Shown here: positions 1-10,345 of the stretch, in pieces
Numbering within the stretch: the stretch's first letter is position 1
Layout of the letters: each line of letters begins with the position of its first letter
Assembly (NCBI GenBank): GCA_030435675.1
Contig: CM059624.1
Span: forward strand, 14,036,769 to 14,100,768
Origin: Steinernema hermaphroditum
Lineage: Eukaryota; Nematoda; Chromadorea; Rhabditida; Steinernematidae
Length of the DNA stretch: 64,000 bases
Direction of reading: 5' to 3'
Translations under genes and position numbers: made by a program
The notes under the pieces: generated by a model
The model's database searches: none
Told to the model about the DNA's origin: nothing
Seen by the model: the letters and a program-made list of their open reading frames with translations, nothing else

Positions 1-210
1 ATGTGCTGCCTTCGCCTAGGCGTCGAGCCGAACACGTTCGTCGTTTGATCTTCCCAAAATCGTGGCGAGACCAAGCGAGCGCGACTGTGCGCGCGAACGC
101 CATTTCCGCGTCTCTCCGGTTTGGGCATCGCTCTTCCGAACGCGTTTTCGCGCATCTGCCCCTTCTGAAAGCGATGTTTCTAGGTTTGTAGCGTCGCTTG
201 CCCCAGCGTC
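1..210 (+). promoter_or_regulatory. Upstream/5' UTR region of the PHF10-like gene
   Basis: This GC-moderate stretch precedes the ATG at 211. I see no TATA box or clear splice acceptor. An open frame across it has no recognisable product and is not called as coding. The window edge cuts the upstream side. Confidence 0.3.
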
Positions 211-2069
211 ATGACTGATGTGGAGACGCCCGCGCCGGCGGTCGACGAAAACGCTGAGAAAGAAGAGACTCCGATGGCTGTCGCGCAGCCACCAGTCGCC
301 GACGAGCAGCAGGCGTCCAGTTCATCTGCCGACGCCCAGAGCGTGAATAAAGAGGGCGGTGAGGATGATACGCTTTCGTCTACAGCTGATAGTAAGTGAT
401 GGTTCTTGTTTATTTGAAGTGTCTCGACATTTGATTAAGTCTGTGTGTTATTCATATCTGCAAAAGTGCTCTCTGTTTCGTAAACGGGCAAAGTGTCTGT
501 CTATTTCTGTCTGTCTTCTCAAATCTTATCTTTCCTTACCCGTCTATTTTCAGGCGAGGCAACTAAAAAGAGTTCCCGCTCGCTGGCCGTCGAAGTGACG
601 CACTTCCAAATCGAGCCGAGCCACATCATCGAGTACGAATGGCCAGAACGCTCTGGGGACCGCTATTTCCTGCAAGAGCAGATCGCTGAGCTGCTCGACG
701 TGAAATCGTTCAAGCGGAAGTATCCGTCGATGTACCGGCGAAATGTTGAGCCCGACGAACGTGAATTCCTTGAAAATACGCACAAATTGAAGTCTAACTT
801 GCCATCTCATTGTAAGCAGTTGAGAATCCGATCGGAATTCAGTGACTATTTTAGTGTTGTCAAATATCACTGCACTGAAATCTGCCGATGTCCACGATCT
901 TATGGCTCAGGAATACCCTGAGCAGCATGCGAAATATCAGAAGGTGGTTGTGGACCGTAGACGACGGGAACAAAGGAACGCACTCACCGTAAGACGCGTC
1001 ATTCCTACAGAAATGATGGAAATGATGTTTTCAGAACAAAGTCGACAAGCGCCCTCTAGCAGAGCGGATGAAGGAAGCTGTGCAAGAGGCGGCCTCATAC
1101 AACAAAGAGTTCAACACGTGGAGAGCGCCAGGATACATGGACATTCAAACAATGGTGTGCCAGTACCCGAAGAACAAGTTCTACGTGATGCCCAAAGAGA
1201 AGACAAAGCCCAGTGCGTACCCCTGTGCGCTTATCCACGGACAGTACAGTGAGTACTACAAGAGGTAAGCATCACCGATAGCGGCCGCTTAAGTACCTGT
1301 TTGGCGATACTGGAAATCTCAAGCCTGTCTAGACGCTGTGACACCGTCGAGATGTGTCGATACGTCCATGAGACTTGAGACCTCAGCTATTTAAAAGCTG
1401 CTGTGCACGTGTCTGCTCGATGGTGTCCGACGACAGGGTGCTGTCTAGACGTCAAGCTAAATGTCTAGATATATTAGAACATCAACGAGACTCGAGCCAC
1501 CAACGAACACAGACATGTCTACGTCTCTTCGATCAGATAGTGTCCGATGTTTCTAGCACCTAGCTTCCACCTATACCACACATTCGCTCTTGCATCGCTT
1601 TTCTTTCAGAATATCGCCTGCGCAGCTCAAAAAGATCCCCTTCGGCACCGTGTGTGACTCGACAGACCTCTTCCCCGTCCGCAGGGAGCGCTCCCCACCC
1701 AGTGTCTCCGTCAGCGAGCAGGAGCAAGCGGTGTTGGACGCAGCGGCTGCCGCAGAAGCCGCTAACGAGCCCGACACCAGTCCAGAGGTCAAGAAAGAAA
1801 AGTTGGAGGCGCCACCGGTGCCGACACCCCAGAAGACACAAGGAACTCCGGGGCGGAAAAAGGCCGTGGCGCCTCTTGTCGCCGAGAACGCAGTGACGCC
1901 GGCGAACAAGCGGAAACGCGGAGCTCCCGGTTCCACGGGGCAGCGAGGGCGGCCAAAGCGTGTTAAGAAGGAGGAGAGTGAGGAAGAAGAGGAGGTATCT
2001 GAAGACGAGGAGAAGGTCACATCTAGTGGAAGGCGACCGGTAGAACGAGAAAATGAGGTGACTGTTTAA
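211..2069 (+). CDS. phf-10: PHF10/BAF45a-like SWI/SNF (PBAF) subunit, SAY-type, no PHD fingers
   Basis: Five exons (211-391, 554-811, 855-988, 1035-1264, 1610-2069) join in phase to 420 codons. After an acidic, Ser/Ala-rich N-terminus come the blocks typical of the PHF10 SAY module: IEYEWPERSGDRYFLQEQ, then KRKYPSMYRRNVEPDEREFL, then ITALKSADVHDLMAQEYP, then YPCALIHGQYSEYYKRISP. The family recruits chromatin remodelling complexes in the nucleus. Vertebrate PHF10 continues into two C-terminal PHD fingers. Here the chain ends in a basic/acidic tail (KRKRGAPG, RPKRVKKEE, then a Glu run) and a TAA at 2067-2069, and no Cys-rich PHD is seen downstream. A 26-nt GT..AG stretch after the tail (2058-2083) is too short to be a convincing intron. 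Family assignment is strong; absence of PHDs is observed only in this window. Confidence 0.85.
1265..1609. repeat. Intron 4 of the PHF10-like gene with GTCTAGAC palindromes
   Basis: The 345-nt intron is long for this part of the contig. It contains several CTAGAC/GTCTAG words, including the 8-bp palindrome GTCTAGAC near 1328 and 1442. Similar words occur in intron 2 of the branching enzyme gene (about 12790) and near 24800. This may be a small dispersed repeat; no terminal inverted repeat was identified. Confidence 0.35.
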
Positions 2070-2663
2070 CATTGTTTGTTTAGGTACGCTCGTGCGCGAC
2101 GAGGAAGTCCTACGCCAAGTTGCTGATCGACGAATGATTTTGTAGAAAGCCTCCATGTTCTCATCCGATGTGCAAGTCTTAAACGAAGATCCACTCGATA
2201 GCAATGGTTGTCTGTTGTACATAGTATCCATATCATTTTAAAAGTACGATTGAGTATTTTGTTTTCGCATCTCGATGAGTGGGAGTAGAACGTGGGGTAT
2301 GCTACAGTAGCCGTAGTTTTGTGGGCTGCGAATTTTCCTGTCAATGTGTGAATAAGCGTGAGAGAACAGAGAGCTCTATTTGGTCATTTGGTCGTCATAG
2401 CTCTATTTGAACACTCGATACCCACCATGGACAGGGTCTCGCTGATTTTCATCGAAAACGTCGTTTCCCTCTTGAAGAGTTCCCTCTATCCCGTTATCGT
2501 AGTGGAGTTCGACAAGTTGTCTTCGTCGTCATGACGTGAAGAAGCGAAGCGCCAGCTAGAGAACCTCTGGCTCTACAGTGTGTGTGTTACGCTTGCATTG
2601 GCTAGTACGCCCAGCTCACCTGAAGCGTTCGTGACCGGACGTTTTGTGTTGGTGAGGAGAAGG
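2070..2663. other. Intergenic stretch and leader of the next gene
   Basis: No convincing coding exon is seen. A CTACAG near 2578 could be a trans-splice acceptor for the gene starting at 2664, but no motif confirms this. Confidence 0.3.
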
Positions 2664-3425
2664 ATGGGACAGGAACAGAGCAAAATGATTGAGATTGAAG
2701 ATTTCGATTCCTTCGACGTTGAAGCCGATGCCGTTTGGGAGTACGTCACGCTCTTCTCACCATTCCCATCCCTACGAAATGACCCAAACAAGCTGAGAAC
2801 CTCTACTGATTCCCTTCTGAAATGTTTGAAAAGAATTTTGGAGGGAAGACCTTGTATCAGATTTTGGACCAATATGAAAAGGGAAGACGAGCGACATTTC
2901 AGCATCCTATCGATGATACCTCGAACTTTTCAAAGCATCAGATTCGACTATGTCAATGAAGAAGCCGAAAAGTTTATCCTAGAATCGGCGAAAGCTCAGA
3001 AGATCGTCAAACTTGATCTAGTAGGTCCTCGTGTATGTGTGGAAGTGGAACACATGATTCTAAGTATGATTCTCAACCCAGGAACCGCTAGATTGTTTGT
3101 GCACATCGATTCTTTTGAGGGTATTGGTTTCGACCTTCTCGAACCGGTGATCAAACGGTGGATCGCCGACCCGATGAGCTTCACGTGGGATGAGTATATT
3201 CTAAAATTGCCTGTCACCTTCGAGAAGACCGCCCTTCGGAAGTACTTAAAGGAGTTATCATCAACAGGGACTGAGATTGAGACCCCGTTCGGCCTCAAAC
3301 ATCCAAATGGAGACTTTATCGCGTCAGCTGCATACGCGAAGGGCAAAATTTGTTTGAGAATCCTCCGAAGCAACAACCAACTCTACAGCTATTTCGCGAA
3401 TGGTTTGCTGAACAACTCCGCTTGA
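2664..3425 (+). CDS. Orphan single-exon protein, nematode-type, function unknown
   Basis: An uninterrupted frame of 253 codons starts MGQEQSK and ends in TGA at 3423-3425. The frame is open back to 2580, but the first ATG is at 2664. The body is rich in Leu, Ile, Phe and Lys, with stretches such as FKEL-like helices, WDEYILKLPVTFEK and TEIETPFGLKHPNGDF. Its look is that of the rapidly evolving intron-poor families common in nematodes (for example F-box-associated types). No F-box, transmembrane segment, signal peptide or catalytic motif is visible. I do not recognise the family and assign no role. Confidence 0.6.
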   Translation: MGQEQSKMIEIEDFDSFDVEADAVWEYVTLFSPFPSLRNDPNKLRTSTDSLLKCLKRILEGRPCIRFWTNMKREDERHFSILSMIPRTFQSIRFDYVNEEAEKFILESAKAQKIVKLDLVGPRVCVEVEHMILSMILNPGTARLFVHIDSFEGIGFDLLEPVIKRWIADPMSFTWDEYILKLPVTFEKTALRKYLKELSSTGTEIETPFGLKHPNGDFIASAAYAKGKICLRILRSNNQLYSYFANGLLNNSA

Positions 3426-3730
3426 TATCGAATCAAATCTTCGTTTCCACATTATACAGAAAGATCTCAAACAAAGAGATCTTGTTTCTCATTATCGTCT
3501 GAAAAAGATAAAAAAGCTTTCTACAGTAGAGTCAATCGAATCAACGTGTGTGTCCTCGACGCAATTTTCGTCTAGAAGAGTCAGTTTAGACGCCCTTTTC
3601 TATTCTATCCTCTTTTCTATTCGCACCATTCTCTTTTGGAGTTGCTTTTTCGAGTAGAAACCTTGCTCAAAACCTGGCTCTTTTGTCCACTCTTGATAAG
3701 TTCAAAGTTTTCACTGTTTAATATTTCAGT

Positions 3731-3884
3731 TCATTCTTTTTCGCAACGGAAACATGCATTTCTGCGCCACACTCTACATCCCTAACAACCTTCATGTCAC
3801 AGTTCTCGAACAGTTCTTTCGACGAGAGACCATTGAGATGGTGACCCTCGACAACTCGGTCAGTTGCGCATTCGTCGGGGAATA
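3731..3884 (+). CDS. Candidate terminal exon, unknown gene
   Basis: A good acceptor (AATATTTCAG) ends just before 3731 and opens a frame of about 50 codons containing NMHFCATLYIPNNLHV and EQFFRRETIEMV. It stops at a TAA that overlaps an AATAAA polyadenylation-like hexamer. It may be a last exon of the preceding orphan gene, through an unidentified donor, or a relic of a paralogue. Confidence 0.35.
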
Positions 3885-4028
3885 AAGCCAACAACACATT
3901 TTAGTTGTATCGTTTCTTCCTACGGAGCGATCGTGATGTGGACACGATCTGCAGTATGAGCGGGAATTCGCACACGCATAATGGCACGCTGGTTATTTAG
4001 TTGTATCGCCTATTAATGTCATATCGGA

Positions 4029-4626
4029 ATGCAGTACGTTGATTCCCCTGCAAAAGTCGTATCTTGCAATGTTCGTTCAGAGACGCAAGGAGAATGCCGC
4101 TGCTTCCACTGTAACGATATTCATGAGACGCAAGACGATTTTTCGGAGCATGTGATGGAGACCCACAGCGCCGCTGCCCTTGTTTCGGTACGTTCTTCTG
4201 TTTTTTTAATTCAAAATTTCTTCTCATCGCAATCACCTGGCCTCGCGAAACAAAACAGTGTTGCCAAAAAAAAAACTTGGAAGCGGCATCGAACCTCCGG
4301 GTATCTGTCGGCTCCAGGCACATTAGACAGACCAGCTAACCACTATACCACATCTGAACGAGGAAAAAAGCTGATACACTAGGTGTTGTGGGAAAGCGGA
4401 GCAAGGCGAACTATTTTAGAGACCTACATAAATATTTTAGGTGATTCATAGGCCTCGCAGTCCTTTGAAGTCTGACGCGTTTCACTTTCGAATCAACATC
4501 CGAAAGACGGTGCTGGAGCCCCTTCAGAACAGTTCGATTCTAGTTGCCTTCGTCGTCGTCAGAGCATCCTCTGAAAAGAAGGACAGGCCGAAACATTCGT
4601 ATCATGGAATTGTCTTGGAAATATAG
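4029..4626 (+). CDS. Small protein with one C2H2-like zinc finger
   Basis: Two exons (4029-4187 and 4441-4626) join in phase 0 to give 114 aa. Exon 1 carries a C2H2-like unit, CFHCNDIHETQDDFSEH then VMETH (Cys-x2-Cys-x12-His-x4-His). Exon 2 is basic and hydrophobic (HFRINIRKTVLEPLQ, ILVAFVVVRAS). The donor GTACGT and the acceptor ATATTTTAG are good. The 253-nt intron hosts a tRNA-like unit on the other strand. It could instead be the 5' end of the downstream GIY-YIG gene, but a stop codon closes exon 2. No homologue is recognised. Confidence 0.5.
4266..4360 (-). pseudogene. tRNA-like Pol III unit (tRNA pseudogene or SINE head)
   Basis: On the minus strand, 4340-4350 reads TGGTATAGTGG, which fits a tRNA box A/D-arm. 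Positions 4285-4295 read GGTTCGATGCC, one base from the box B/T-loop consensus. Spacing between the boxes is normal for a tRNA. A run of ten T (minus strand, 4266-4275) follows within about 10 bases, as a Pol III terminator would. The T stem has one mismatch, and the acceptor stem does not pair well. It is therefore more likely a decayed tRNA or tRNA-derived element than a working gene. Confidence 0.6.
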
Positions 4627-4818
4627 GTACATCTACGATGTCAGATTCAGCCCTGTCGTCCTCCGTTTCTTGTGAAATATCACCCGAAGAAAGTCGAACG
4701 AACGTCATCAAACGTCGACAAACGAATACCTCCATGTCATCAACAACTGACTGTCCTTTCCTCCTTTTTTGTCCTTTAACATGATAATTTTGTGAAAAAA
4801 ATAAATGGTGTATTTCAG

Positions 4819-6722
4819 CCACGTCTCCCAGATACGCGTGCGGCGTTTAACATTCCGCAAAACATGACGCAAATTGAAGACATGTTTCTGAGAGTAGTTC
4901 ACCAATTCGTCGGCTCTGACGGCTCGTTCCACTTTCCCATGTTTGAATCGCAGCTCCGTGCGGCAAATAGCCTCTGACTGCTCTATGGCGAACGTGGACC
5001 GAACTCTGAAGTTCAAAAAGTTCTACAATTACGTCATCGTTGATCCCACTCGAATGCCGCCACCAGAGAATTGTTCCTTCTACCAATTCCTCACTGCTAC
5101 CATCTACATTAGCAAAGGAGAAGGTTCGCGATGTTATGACCATCTTCTGGTAAGTGCGATTCCTTTTTATTTGTGCTCAAGCAGAATATCTGTCGAAAAA
5201 TCTTCTGACAAACACGACTCGCAATTATCGTTAACAAAATGTACTGCAGTCGAATAGTCTATATATAGTCTATCCGACAGGCGACACTATATTTTTGGGA
5301 ACGAAAATTTTATTGGTCCAAAATCGTGTCGGGAGCCCGAGATAGACTCGATTCTTGTTAAAAATAGATAAAAATTCGATATAAATTCGTAGAGAAATCC
5401 AGCGGACGTATATTTGGTATCATTTTGAAGACCAGAAAAATTTTGAGAATGTGTTGTCTCTTCGATTTTGTTTTAGAAAAATGTAGAAAAATTTTTATTA
5501 ATTTAGAAGAAAAATTTAGAAAAAAAAAGAAAGAAAAAAAATTCATTGATTCATGCATTTTGGAACGATACATTTTCCCATTCCTACACTTCTGTTCCGC
5601 GTAAGTAATTGATATCAGTCGAAAGCTGAGCACTATCACGATTGAGTTTTGGAGGGGTTGGAGGAAAAAAAAACTTAGAGCTATTTTTAACGTGGATTAA
5701 CAGAAATCCAATAAAAATGTCTTCGGCAAAGCCTTCCAGAATGCCGGTTGACTTTAAAAACAGCAGCTTTTGTATATTTCCTGGTGTCAGCGACCTTCGA
5801 AGACTGGTGAGAGCCAGTGATGCCGGAGAAAAGAACCTCTCGCATCCGGCATGGACAGTGCTGCAAGGCCGAGTTTTGAGTCGAGTTTTGCCAAAAAGTC
5901 AAAACTCAAAACCCTAAAACTCACAACTTGCACAGCACTGGTTGGCAGGCTGTGGGCCAACGAAGTAACTGGCCCTTCACGCAGCTATAAGCAACTTCAC
6001 AAGTGTTCTTACATATAACATGTCAATTATTACCGATAACATTACTTCACGTACACAGCCTGTAGAAAAACTTAATCTGCCGCGCAACATTTTTCACAAC
6101 GTTCCCCAACTGCTACACAGCGTATATCTTGGTCGCAGAGAATCAGTCACACAATCACAGAGAATATGAAGAAATGTCAAATCAACATAGGTACATGCAG
6201 GCATAATAATCACGACCCACCGCGAAACCTGCTTTCGGAAGTGGCAAGCGGTTTTCTAAAAAACGATACATTCATGTGTGTATCCATAGTTTGATAGGTA
6301 GCTCGTTGAGCTTACGAGTCGTGTGTAGGAATTTTTCGAAAATAACTTGGTATTCTGATATTCTGGCTGGGCACAAATTGAGTTTCAAAAAGGGTTTTCA
6401 GGAGGCTGCTGCTGCCACAAATGATGCCGCTATGGGCATCAAAGTCCGCTTGCTGCGCAGCGTCTATGTCGCCGCCGCGTGTCGGGGAAGTAGTTCGCCG
6501 GAAGCTTTGATGAGGGAGCATGCCATGATCTCCCTCTTCCCTGATAGATTCCTGACTAACGGGAACAGAGGCGAGAACTGGTGGCATTTAACTAATGCCA
6601 TCGACCCGGCGAACAACCAGATGCTCTTTACCGGGTACGGTATCCTCTGCCTGGTCCGCATCTATCAGGAGTTGAGGCATGGATACATGCCCGAAATCGG
6701 CCAACATGATTTAGGCCGTTAA
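4819..6722 (+). CDS. lem-3: LEM-3/ANKLE1-type GIY-YIG nuclease, C-terminal part
   Basis: Three exons are read: tentatively 4819-4883, then 4954-5149 and 6402-6722. The join 5149/6402 is phase 0 and gives HLLEAAAAT, matching the HLWEA position of vertebrate ANKLE1. The GIY-YIG core is visible: FYNYVIVDPTRMPPP, then FLTATIYISKGEGSR with the YxxKG and Arg residues, then EALMREHAMI with the catalytic-type Glu, then FLTNGNRG. In worms and mammals this family is a DNA endonuclease that resolves chromatin bridges and meiotic intermediates. The ankyrin and LEM domains expected at the N-terminus were not found, and the 5' exons between 4627 and 4900 are unresolved. The 1252-nt intron 5150-6401 is AT-rich with no recognised content. 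Confidence 0.75.
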
Positions 6723-7116
6723 TTATTGTTGAATTGTTGACTTGTTTTGAATTAAAAAAAAAGTTTCTTCAAGAGCCTTTTGGTGTCTACCAGAACTACT
6801 CTGTACCCCATGAGGGCAAGTCCTCGGCAAGCAAATAGGAGAACTTGTGGTATGATCGTAAAGAGGCAGTGGTTCTGGAAAACCTGACGGGTAACGGGCG
6901 TTTGACTGCGTCTGACAAGCGTGCATTAAACAGCCAAATGTCTATTCGTATCGAATCCAACCCTTCATCAAACCACTGAAAGTAAAGCACTTGAACACAA
7001 ATCGCACAAGGATAACATTAAACAATTTTATGGCAACCTAAACAACAAATAACTCACAATAAGCTACTTAATAACATAAAACACAATTAGTTAATGCCGG
7101 CAAATATCAATGGGTT
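6723..7116. other. Convergent intergenic region
   Basis: This lies between the 3' ends of the GIY-YIG gene (+) and the CCCH gene (-). An A run follows the upstream stop. No gene or structured element is seen. Confidence 0.4.
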
Positions 7117-7703
7117 TCAGTGGAGCAATTGCTTCTTCAAGAGCTCTCCCAGGGTGGGTCCGCCAACGGCCTTGAAATCTTGAAGCGCGCCCCTAAAACA
7201 AGAGCACCAGTGAGTTAAGAGAGCGGCAAAGAATTACTTGTGGAACTGCTGGTGTTCCTCGCAGGTGCAGCAGCAGGTATTCAACTGGAGCTCGCGGAGG
7301 TCGTGGACGAAGAGGCAGCGGCTGCCGTAGGGGCAGATCCCGAGGCAGTGGTACTTGTTGCACAGCTTGGTCTTGTACTTGTTGTTACGCTGCTAAAAAG
7401 AAAGCGGTTAGGACCAGAACCACTACGACCACGACTGACCGTTGCGCCCATGGGAATGCTGGGAACCCGAAGCTCGCTGACGGAATGTGCGAAGAGGCAG
7501 CGTCCACCAAAACGGCAAATTCCGGTTTCCGTCTTCGACTTGCACAGCTTCGTCTTGTAGTTGAGCGTAGGGTTGGCCGCACCACGCTGCTTCTGAGCAG
7601 TCATCATCTTGAGAGCGGTGAGCTCGGCGATGAGCGTCTGAAATGTCCCACATCAGAGAGAGCACGAGGTGGAGAAACTTACGTCGATGTCGATCTGCGA
7701 CAT
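7117..7703 (-). CDS. Tandem CCCH zinc-finger RNA-binding protein (TIS11/POS-1/MEX-like), minimal
   Basis: Four exons on the minus strand (7703-7683, 7637-7440, 7392-7238, 7192-7117) join in phase to 149 aa. It has two fingers of the CX8CX5CX3H type: finger 1 in YKTKLCKSKTETGICRFGG..CLFAH (about residues 30-55) and finger 2 in YKTKLCNKYHCLGICPYGS..CLFVH (about 78-103). Each is preceded by the YKTxLC lead-in that contacts AU-rich RNA in this family. The tail is short (TLGELLKKQLLH). In nematodes such proteins control maternal mRNA translation. This one is much shorter than POS-1, MEX-5 or OMA-1, with almost nothing beyond the fingers. The first coding exon is only 21 nt. All introns are about 45 nt. 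Confidence 0.88.
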
Positions 7704-8227
7704 GTTAGTGTGTTAGTATTGCTGAAAACAGAGATTGAGAGCACAAGTACATAGAACGCGTCCACGAGATCATCGCGAAAGAGCTCAAAAACAACGCAAA
7801 ATTAGATGTTGTCCGCCGAAACAACAACTTGAACTGGCTCAGAGACGCAAAAATCAGAAATTTCGAAAATGATCGGAACAAACGCCCCACAAAGCGAAGG
7901 GCAAACGCAAACGGTGTGCAGGGCCCAATCGGTCCAGGACCGCGTCTTTTTGATTGATGTGACCAGAAGCGCAGTCCGCCCGTCCCGATGGATTTGAGTG
8001 TTTTCTCAAGAAACGCGCCACTCGAGCGAAAGTTGGAACTGTTTTTCGATCACTTTGTGCCGAAATTTTCGCGAAATGTTCCTAGCTTTGGTCATAAGAG
8101 GATTTTTTGATTGTCGTGCAGATTTTGCGAACCTTGCCCTTTTTTGTGTAGTCCCTTATTCTAGACGTCTCGTCGTCTCGCTTCCATACAGCATCGCCCC
8201 TCATTTCATTTCGATTGTCAGCCTAGC
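7704..8227. promoter_or_regulatory. Divergent promoter region
   Basis: These 524 bases separate the start codons of the CCCH gene (-) and the helical protein gene (+), so both promoters must lie here. No core element is recognised with confidence. Confidence 0.45.
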
Positions 8228-10063
8228 ATGGAGCAGTCGTTTCCGGTGCCACTCTCTTCCGCGGATCTCGCGGCGTACGAGGACGGGGTCGACGCCGGAG
8301 CGCTGGACCAAAGCTTTTGGAGTAGGGAACTGCAACAAGACGAGAAAGAAAACGGAGTCGCACCGTCACCCAAGGCCGCCGATCAAAATGAGGCGACAAT
8401 GGACGCTGAAAACGCCATGGAAGAAGACAGTAATGAGCTGATAGGTTCGCCGTCCTTCTGCATTTTCTGACCATGCTCAACGTTTTTCAGTGCTTGACAA
8501 GCTCCTTACCAAATGCGAAGCAGATCCCGTGCTCGGCGAAGACAAGACGTTCATCCAGTTGCTGTTCGACTTCTGGGTGCACGGTCCGACAGCGGACGTC
8601 ACCCGAAACCCCGAGCTCATCACCGTCAAGCTTCCACTGGTAGCGAAGTACGTAGAAACGGACGAAGATGACGACTTTCTTGTCTTTGTGAAGCTTCTGC
8701 ACCGTATCCATGATGAGGTTAACATGTTTTTCCCCAGATTATTCTAACAGAGAAATTTAGCCGAGTACATCCAAGGGACTGTTCGAAGCGCTTGCGGGTA
8801 TCGTCGTGAACTGTCCAGTGGACTTATCCACCGAGGCAATATGTCTTTACTATGAGTTCTTCTCGGGTGCATTGTGGACAGCTAATTCTAGCGTTGTCGA
8901 CACCTTAGCCGATCTCCATGCGGTACAAATCAGGCGTCTGGACCGAACTTTCATGTCACTTTTTTAGGTTCTTCGAAGCAGTGTCCATCAGAATGCTTTA
9001 CGCTCGTTAGCGAAGAAAGTATTTGTGTCGACTCCTGACATGCAGTGGCGGGTGCGACACCAGTTCATTGATCAGTTTATCGGCTTTCTGCCTTTCATTG
9101 ATGATGCCGAACAAATCTACGAGGAATGCACAGAGATAGGATTTACAGTCACAGATGGTGATCATTATGTTTCTGGTACAATGATAACGACATGGAATAA
9201 TTTCAGAGTCATGTGCAGTCAATAGGAACGCTCTAGAACAGCTGCTCGGCTCTGCGCTATCCGTTCTTGTCTACAAAGAAGTGGAGCTAGCTCAAGACTT
9301 CGCTAATAATATGATTGATCTTCTTGCGTGCTCAGAGAAATTTCGTCACCGCATGAGGTACCGGACATTGTAAATCATCTCTGTTATCTCTGTTTTTTCT
9401 TAGTTTCGCTTCGATCTGCTGCTTTATTCTCACAGAGCAACTAATCCCTGACGGAATTTTCGACGAACTGCTTGGACACAATTACTTCATATTCTTCCCC
9501 TACGACCGTAAGCGTGATTTGTGCGAACAACCCTAGTTTCCTTTATTTCAGGCGTTGCTATGATTCGTGGAAAGTTTGTGGAGTCACTCGATCGTCCATC
9601 TGTACCGGAGTTCCTCACCGTCCCGAGAAGGGTTCAAGCTCTCCGTCGAATGGTGCTCAAGATCGCACACTATGACGAATCGTGTACTGTCCGCGAGGCC
9701 GCCGCGAACCTTTCGATTCGTTTGGGTGATATGAAGCCTTCGCCTGCCGATGAAGAACTGAGGTCAATGACCGTCGCCGAAGTGGAGCAAGAACCGGACA
9801 GCAGTAGCGCCGACAAGTCGACCGATAATCTGGATTCCATAGAGTACTCGGTGGATTCGGACGTTTCCTCTTGTTCTGAAGAAATGTTCGATTCGGATGA
9901 CTCCTGTGATGACCTGAACGAATCGATAGTAGAATGGAGCGACGGGGATGAGGAAGAACAAGCAGAGGACGTCGAAGCACAGTTGAGCAAGCCGGAAGAA
10001 GATCTGTTCAGCTGGATTTGCAGCGGTGAAATCACTCCCAAAAAGGAAGAATCTGACTGCTGA
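8228..10063 (+). CDS. Unrecognised helical (possibly HEAT/ARM-like) protein with acidic tail
   Basis: Seven exons (8228-8444, 8491-8717, 8761-8922, 8968-9157, 9207-9357, 9404-9507, 9552-10063) join in phase to 520 aa. The N-terminus is acidic and polar. The centre (about 75-380) is a series of amphipathic helices such as IQLLFDFWVHG, FEALAGIVVNCPVDL, HQNALRSLAKKVF and RRVQALRRMVLKIAHY, resembling an armadillo/HEAT solenoid. The last 120 residues are rich in Ser, Asp and Glu and end EITPKKEESDC. No catalytic motif, signal peptide or membrane segment is seen. A scaffold role is only a guess. Confidence 0.75.
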
Positions 10064-10278
10064 CGCCAAGGACATCCTTCCAGCAAGTCTTCTCTGCTCA
10101 GGTGTGCATAAATTAACGGATTTATTATGTTAAGCACTAAACACTTATAAATCATATTTAGCGTTGTGTATTGGCTCGGGGTTGTTGAATTAGTTCATTT
10201 GTTCAATATTGTTGAAGATTATTGCAAATGATTCACCATAAGCTACAGTATAAGAATCAAGTCGTGAGATGAAAACTC

Positions 10279-10314
10279 CGCATCGGTTTGACCGATGTGT
10301 GACCTTTGCACAAC
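10279..10314 (+). promoter_or_regulatory. Shared upstream element with nuclear-receptor-like site, ICL locus A
   Basis: This 36-bp block lies 31 bp before the ATG at 10346 and matches 28 of 36 bases of the block upstream of the ICL-MS gene (19714-19749, minus). It contains TTTGACC and TGACCTTTG; the reverse complement CAAAGGTCA is a DR1/HNF4-type half-site. Nematode HNF4-related receptors such as NHR-49 control lipid and glyoxylate genes, so the inferred role is metabolic regulation. Confidence 0.6.
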
Positions 10315-10345
10315 AAAAAAAAGAAAAAAAAAAAGAAAAGTTTCG

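Noticed and set aside
2058..2083. 26-nt GT..AG intron that would extend the PHF10-like protein by 17 residues
   Set aside because: Too short for a spliceosomal intron, even in nematodes; the TAA at 2067 is taken as the end.
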